NCBI RefSeq assembly: GCF_024679095.1
Contig: NC_066562.1
Span: forward strand, 4,791,101 to 4,855,100
Length of the DNA stretch: 64,000 nt
Direction of reading: 5' to 3'
Origin: Eriocheir sinensis
Taxonomy: Eukaryota > Arthropoda > Malacostraca > Decapoda > Varunidae
Shown here: in pieces, positions 58,873-64,000 of the stretch
How positions within the stretch are numbered: the stretch's first letter is position 1
Layout of the letters: each line of letters opens with the position of its first letter
The notes under the pieces: model-generated
Told to the model about the DNA's origin: nothing
The model's database searches: none
Seen by the model: only the letters and a program-made list of their open reading frames with translations
Made by a program: the position numbers and the translations under genes

Positions 58873-59380
58873 TGTGCATGGGCGAGCAAATTGAGAATAG
58901 GACCCCCACCAAATACAGACAGCGCCACCACCGGCCAGAATTGGAACTAACTAAAGAGGTCGGTGGCTAAGTCAACGCTTCGTGGCCTGGTTTTGCGTTA
59001 GTATCCGATCAATGACGGCCGCGTGTGGGTGGGAAGCCGAGTATACTATCAGTCATATATAAGGAAGTCCTACAATGGTATCAGTCACTTGAACATAAAC
59101 AGGTCATTCCTATCACTGCCATATATCACAGTAGTAGTAGTTGGTCGGGAGTTTCGCCTTTGTAACGGGACTCCCTGATGTGTCTCTACTGTATTATGGG
59201 TTGTATGGAATGGTCTTGGTCTTGGCTCGATTTGGTCACTCTTGGTCACTTCCTTTAACGGGATCCATTTATTTTTCTTTCTTTCTTTCTTTTTTTTTTT
59301 TTTCCACAACCAACTCCCAACGAATGCCAGGACCCGGACCAACTGTTTTTGCATGTGTGTAGCCATTTTAACCTTCACCA
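58873..59380 (+). other. Unassigned segment with TATA-initiator pair
   Basis: Mixed-composition, single-copy-looking DNA between two arrays. It includes 'cagcgccaccaccggcc' and 'aaagaggtcggtggctaag', a TATA box and initiator (see next entry), and a T-run at about 59290-59304. It could be a solo LTR or part of another element; no paired terminal repeat was found. The frame 59141-59362 has no recognised domain. Confidence 0.35.
59056..59087 (+). promoter_or_regulatory. TATA box plus arthropod initiator
   Basis: TATATAAG at 59056-59063 is followed by TCAGTC at 59081-59086. Taking the A at 59083 as +1, the TATA starts at -27, the canonical spacing, and TCAGT matches the arthropod initiator. No downstream promoter element is seen at +28 to +33. 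The downstream sequence has no convincing coding frame, so this may be a transposable-element promoter or chance. Confidence 0.4.
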
Positions 59381-59530
59381 TTATAGATAGATAGATAGAA
59401 AGACACCATTATAGATAGATAGATAGATAGAAAGACACCATTATATATAGAGATAGATAGATAGAAAAACACCATTATAGTTAGATAGATAGATAGGAAG
59501 AAAGATATATAGATAGATAGATGATTTATT
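59381..59530. repeat. (GATA)n composite minisatellite and retroelement tail
   Basis: Four units of 'caccattatagatagata' plus (GATA)n and 'gaaaga' of about 32-36 bp. At the right edge, read on the minus strand, 'ggccAATAAAtc' (59525-59530 region) precedes the (ATCT)n, resembling a LINE 3' end with a tetranucleotide tail from which the array may have grown. Confidence 0.7.
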
Positions 59531-59733
59531 GGCCACAAATTTGTAAGTTATTAAAATACGTCTATACTGTTCTCTACTTTACACGTTTAATTTATGATCC
59601 AAAATATGATAATAAACATTGATATGATAATTGGGATACATAGAAACTTACAGAACAAACCTAAAAGTATTACTAAACAGATCAAATTATATACAGATAC
59701 TGATAAAATTACATGTATATAAAATGGAAATCT
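59531..59733. other. AT-rich stretch, probable retroelement body
   Basis: AT-rich sequence continuing left-to-right from the tail; 'gataaaattacatgtatata' near 59702 already belongs to the next repeat. Confidence 0.35.
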
Positions 59734-60490
59734 GAAATTGACCTCTCTTGACCACTCTTCTGAACTATCTTTTACAGGGTCAGTGTTTAGTTTTTTTCTT
59801 TCTTATTATTTCACTTTTTTGCCCTTGAGCTGCTTCCTTTACTATAAAAAAAAATCAAAAGGAATCAAAATCTTTATAATCACGAACCCCATAAATAAAA
59901 CAAGCATACTATAGAGGAATCATTGTAAACATCAGCTCTGTGTTCTCCCCTTCTCCTAAAACTCAGATAAAATTACACGTATACAAATGAAAATCTCCTC
60001 CCGAAATTGACCTCTCTTTTAGTCACTTCTGAACTCTTTATATATAGGGGCAGTGTTTAATTTTTTTTCTCATTATTATAAACATTCTTTTGTCCTTGAG
60101 CTCCTTTATTTACTGTAAAAAAATAAGATCCAAAAAGAATCAGAATCATCATAATCTCGAACCCCATAAATAAAACAAGCATACTATAGAGGAATCATTG
60201 TAAACATCAGCTCTGTGTTCTCCCCTTCTCCTAAAACTCAGATAAAATTACACGTATACAAATGAAAATCTCCTCCCGAAATTGACCTCTCTTTTAGTCA
60301 CTTCTGAACTCTTTATATCGGGGCAGTGTTTAATTTTTTTTTCTCATTATTATAAACATTCTTTTGTCCTTGAGCTCCTTTATTTACTGTAAAAAAATAA
60401 GATCCAAAAAGAATCAAAATCATCATAATCTCGAACCCCATAAATAAAACAAGCATACTTTAAAGGAATCATCGTAAACATCACCTCTTT
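59734..60490. repeat. Triplicated unit of about 270 bp
   Basis: GAAATTGACCTCTCTT starts at 59734, 60003 and 60278 (periods 269 and 275). Units share 'cttttgtccttgagctcctt', 'tactgtaaaaaaataag' and 'cgaaccccataaataaaaca'. Copies 2 and 3 are nearly identical, copy 1 is diverged. The 'ccttgagctgc..cctttact' motif is also found at 6310-6345, so a dispersed element has been locally tandemised. Confidence 0.88.
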
Positions 60491-60663
60491 GTTCTCCCAC
60501 TCCCTCCCCCCTCCCCCCACACACACTACCCACATCAATACATGAATCAATCTATCTATACACCTCTATTACCTTCCCCTCCTCCCCCTTACCCCCCCTT
60601 ACCCCACCCCCCCTTAACGGCCCTCAACTCGTAATTATCTATCGTGCACCAATACATGTCGAT

Positions 60664-60719
<56 letters not shown>

Positions 60720-60920
60720 CCTTCTCTTTCTCTTACCTGCCTGTTCTCACCTGTCTGTTCTTGTATAGGTGTGGTGGTAGGTGTTGCTGGTGGTGGTGGT
60801 GGTGGTGGTTGTGATAAAAATTATAATTGTGACCTTTCTGTTGAGGATGTTACGCAATAAATAATTATCTCTCTCTCTCTTTCTCTTTCTCCATTTCATA
60901 ATACTAAAAGTATACGCCTA
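60491..60920. repeat. C-rich tract, (CA)n and (GGT)n
   Basis: C-runs between 60496 and 60615; (CA)n at about 60665-60716; (GGT)n at about 60789-60809. No gene. Confidence 0.8.
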
Positions 60921-60921
60921 G

Positions 60922-60959
<38 letters not shown>

Positions 60960-61007
60960 TATAGTTGTTTTTGCCTTCAGCTGTTACGGAGTGCAATTAC
61001 AATAAAT

Positions 61008-61046
<39 letters not shown>

Positions 61047-61080
61047 GGGTGCATTGTGAAGTATTCTCAGAAAGCCACGT

Positions 61081-61127
<47 letters not shown>

Positions 61128-61165
61128 CTGTCCAGACTTGATCGGAGGCTGATGTAAATAACACA

Positions 61166-61222
<57 letters not shown>

Positions 61223-61270
61223 CTGTCCCATCTTTTCTCTTTCTCTCTCTCTTTCCCTCTCCTCCATTCT
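60921..61270. repeat. Alternating (GA)n-(CT)n-(GA)n-(CT)n blocks
   Basis: (GA)n at about 60924-60956, (CT)n at 61011-61043, (GA)n at 61085-61127, (CT)n at 61168-61220, separated by 42-55 bp spacers. Neighbouring blocks are complementary, so any adjacent pair can form a stem with a roughly 50 base loop. Confidence 0.93.
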
Positions 61271-61500
61271 TCCTTAAAAAAAAACCGTAATAATAAAAAA
61301 AAAACATTTGAATTTTATAAGTAAACAAAGAGATACAAAGACTGTCATCTCTATCTTATCCACATTGCATCATAGACTTTAATATCCACCCAGAAACGAC
61401 TCAAAGCCAATATTCCCTCCATTAATATATTCGCTTTAAACTATCATCCCTTCTCAGCTCCGAATATTGCGAGAAATCGTTATGAATATGGATGATAATT
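61271..61500. other. Unassigned AT-rich stretch
   Basis: Single-copy-looking sequence leading into the CRE/CCAAT cluster; no coding frame. Confidence 0.3.
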
Positions 61501-61640
61501 TGAGGATTAGCCGACGTCTGGCATCTGCGCGGAGCAATGGCGGGTGTGACGTCACGAGTGTAAACATTGCGTGCCAGCCAATCAGGAAGCAAGTGGGCGG
61601 GGCTTAGTCTGTGACGTCATAGATCAGTTTATGGTGGAGG
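61501..61640 (+). promoter_or_regulatory. CRE/CCAAT/GC-box cluster (promoter-like)
   Basis: Within 75 bp: TGACGTCA at 61547-61554, CCAAT at 61578-61582, GGGCGGGGC (GC box) at 61595-61603 and a second TGACGTCA at 61612-61619. 'gcaatggcgg' (YY1-like) lies just upstream at about 61534-61543. The segment is CpG-richer than its surroundings. This resembles a TATA-less promoter or enhancer. No downstream coding exon is visible up to 64000, and the orientation is unknown. Confidence 0.5.
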
Positions 61641-61648
61641 TTGTGGTG

Positions 61649-61693
<45 letters not shown>

Positions 61694-61819
61694 GATAGGT
61701 TTTTGAATGGAGTTATTTATTGAATTTACCTTAGAATAGATTGTTTCTCCTCCTCCTCCTCCTCTTCTTCTTCTTCCTCTTCTTCTTCCTCCTACCCCAA
61801 GCTCCTCTGCTATTTGAAC

Positions 61820-61851
<32 letters not shown>

Positions 61852-61935
61852 TGTAGTAATAGTAGTAGTAGTAGTAGTAGTTATTATTGTTGTATACATT
61901 GTTACTTAACCAGTACCCGTAGATAACACCGTAGT

Positions 61936-61972
<37 letters not shown>

Positions 61973-62055
61973 GAACACGTGGTAGGTCACCCGTCTCAGA
62001 ATTCACTGATATATCTTACTCTTATCTGCGGCCAGGTGACACGAGGCTCAGGTGT

Positions 62056-62111
<56 letters not shown>

Positions 62112-62237
62112 CCTTGGATTCACATATCTCTTATTAGTATTGTTTGCTTTCCATTGTTTATTTTCATTGTTGATTTTGTCATTTTTATTATTTTATTGTT
62201 ATTTTTTATTGATAGTGGTAGAAGTAGAAACAGCAGC

Positions 62238-62289
<52 letters not shown>

Positions 62290-62350
62290 CCAAACAACAA
62301 CAAAGACAGCAACACACACACACACACACACACATGCGACCCTCGTAACC
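61641..62350. repeat. (CT)n, (ATT)n, (GA)n, (TAG)n cluster
   Basis: (CT)n at about 61650-61688; (CTC/TTC)n at 61747-61790; (ATT)n at 61818-61850; (TAG)n at 61855-61880 and about 62233-62289; (GA)n at about 61939-61970 and 62060-62109; (CA)n at 62312-62334. Confidence 0.9.
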
Positions 62351-62475
62351 CAGTCGGCAGGAAGTGGGGTCTGGTTTGGGGCTGGGGGGTGTTACGTACA
62401 GCTGGTTGGGGGAGGAGGGGTGAAGGAGGTGGGGGGACGGGGGTGTCAGAGGGGAAGGGGGGGCAAGGTGACGGT
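62351..62475 (+). other. G-rich tract with G-quadruplex motif
   Basis: Four G-runs of at least four with loops of 2, 7 and 2 nt lie at 62431-62463 (G6-AC-G5-TGTCAGA-G4-AA-G7), inside a 110 bp G-rich segment with further GGGG runs. This meets the usual sequence rule for a four-tetrad intramolecular G-quadruplex on the + strand. Confidence 0.85.
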
Positions 62476-62671
62476 TTCGGCAAGCTGACAATATTTCGGC
62501 ACCTTCTTCTTCTTCTCCTTCTTCTTCTTCTTAGTAGTAGTAGTAGTATATAGTTTTTCATAGTTAGAGGAAGTAAAAGAAATATATATAAAGGGAGAAT
62601 TATACAAAGAAAGTTTAATAATAATAAAAATGATAAATAAATGAATGCAATGTTCTTAAGGGTTCACATGT

Positions 62672-62724
<53 letters not shown>

Positions 62725-62860
62725 TATATTTATTGAATCGTAAGACTGACTGACTGACCAAAGAAAGGAGGAGGAAGAGGAGGAGGAGGAGGAGGCCAGT
62801 AATACCTGTTTGAATGAGAGAGGAAGGAAGGGAGAGGAGGAGGAGGAGGAGGGACAGGTC

Positions 62861-62911
<51 letters not shown>

Positions 62912-63061
62912 AACTTGAACTTAGGTTGTGATGTTCCCTTGACCCTTTCCCTCCCCCCTCCTCTCTCTTCCTCCTCCCCCTCCTCTCTCTTCCTCCTCCC
63001 CCTCCCTCTCTCCCTCCCTCTCTCTCCCTTGCCCTGAATGCTTCCGGTACACTCTAGTCCC

Positions 63062-63143
<82 letters not shown>

Positions 63144-63148
63144 TTTTC

Positions 63149-63197
<49 letters not shown>

Positions 63198-63216
63198 CGC
63201 ATGGGCAAGCAAAGAG

Positions 63217-63253
<37 letters not shown>

Positions 63254-63290
63254 CAGTCCGATTATTCTGTTAGTTTACCTGTTTTCATTT
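62476..63290. repeat. (TTC)n, (GA)n up to 75 bp, (CA)n, (TG)n
   Basis: (TTC)n at about 62506-62532; (GA)n at about 62675-62720, 62861-62907 and 63065-63139; (CA)n at about 63150-63196 and (TG)n at 63221-63251 as an inverted pair. C/T-rich block at 62950-63030. Confidence 0.92.
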
Positions 63291-63630
63291 TCTCAATTTT
63301 CATATTTTTTTCCTCTAACTCTGTCTCTTTCTCTTCTTGAATATGTAATTACCTTTTGTTTTCTTTACTTTCTTTGTCTTTCCTTCTTTGTATTCTTTTT
63401 TGTTCTCCTTTATTCATCCATTCGCTTTATTTGTTAGTAATTTCCCTCTTTTCTCTTTCATCAGTGTTTATGTTTCCTCAACTTTCCTTCTCATTTTTTA
63501 GAGTTAATTGTTGTTTCTTTGATATTCCTTTTTTCGTTAACGTAAAGAATACAAAGAAAAATAAAAGAAGGAAAAGAATGGAAGATGGGGATGATGGGAG
63601 GAAGGGAGGGGAGCAGAATGCCTTCCCTTC
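63291..63630. other. T-rich then A-rich unassigned DNA
   Basis: T/C-rich to 63530, then A/G-rich to 63620; no gene is visible. Confidence 0.35.
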
Positions 63631-64000
63631 CTTGGCTATCCCGTTCACCAGTTCCTTTACGCCCATAATCACAAGCTCTCCCTTCCACCTCGGCCATTCC
63701 CTTACGCCCATATCACAAGCTCTCCCTTCCTCGCCCATTCCTTTACGCCCATATCATAAGCTCTCCCTTCCTTGGCCATTCCCTTACGCCCATATCACAA
63801 GCTCTCCCTTCCTCGTCCATTCCCTTATGCCCATATCACAAGCTTTCCCTTCCTCGGCCATTCCCTTACGCCCATATCACAAGCTTTCCCTTCCTCGGCC
63901 ATTCCCTTACGCTTCACAAGCTCTCCCTTCCTTAGCCATTCCCTTGATATCAGTTCCTTTACGCCCATATCACAAGCTCTCCCTTCCTTGGCCATTCCCT
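63631..64000. repeat. 41 bp tandem array, runs off the window
   Basis: TTACGCCCATATCACAAGC (or variant) starts at 63657, 63702, 63743, 63784, 63825, 63866, 63907 and 63959; spacing is mostly 41 bp. Each unit also contains 'ctctcccttcctcggccatt'. The array continues beyond 64000. Confidence 0.9.

Noticed and set aside
59141..59362. 73-codon frame after the TATA/initiator
   Set aside because: No domain or splice context; ends in simple T-rich sequence; not distinguishable from chance.

Overview
This window is a piece of an animal nuclear genome, most consistent with an arthropod and probably a decapod crustacean such as a crab. Four observations support this. Dinucleotide and trinucleotide arrays are extremely dense: CT/GA and CA/TG runs of 30 to 100 bp recur every few hundred bases. 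There are (CCTAA)n stretches, the arthropod telomeric motif. There are tRNA-derived SINEs with a shared central block. The one recognisable host gene is interrupted by a spliceosomal intron. The species assignment is inference. There are no bacterial operons, rRNAs, CRISPR arrays or intact tRNA genes.

Layout. 1-12.1 kb is almost entirely back-to-back tandem arrays with different unit lengths (about 146, 38, 104, 142, 57, 24, 48 and 45 bp), broken by a small hAT-like MITE (101-294), retroelement tails and a SINE. 12.4-16.4 kb is a tandem array of a roughly 210 bp family, here called repeat A. It is split by a 2.87 kb terminal-inverted-repeat DNA transposon (13051-15918) carrying a 277-codon transposase-like reading frame, and a second MITE with a telomere-like core is nested inside that transposon. 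16.4-19.1 kb is low-complexity sequence plus an old degenerate array marked by TAGGCCTA.

19.1-22.1 kb is the only clear host locus. A CpG-richer upstream region carries three perfect TGACGTCA (CRE-type) sites and an inverted CCAAT box. It is followed by a coding exon for a class II DYRK protein kinase (DYRK2-like), from an ATG at 20845 to a phase-0 splice donor at 22071/22072. The exon encodes the N-terminal accessory region, the DYRK-homology box and the kinase N-lobe through the HCD catalytic loop. The next exon should start just before the DFG motif and was not found in the remaining 41.9 kb.

22.1-64 kb is therefore provisionally the first part of a very large intron, or intron plus intergenic DNA. 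It is filled with simple repeats, kilobase polypurine and polypyrimidine tracts that switch strand, composite minisatellites, two full-length SINEs, more repeat A copies in both orientations (57.3-58.9 kb), hAT-like MITE remnants, a 270 bp triplicated unit and a 41 bp array that runs off the end. Two places in this stretch look regulatory. One is a TATA plus initiator pair at 59056-59083. The other is a compact CRE/CCAAT/GC-box/CRE cluster at 61547-61619. A strong G-quadruplex motif lies at 62431-62463. Most long open frames in the window are by-products of repeats whose unit length is a multiple of three or which lack stop codons.
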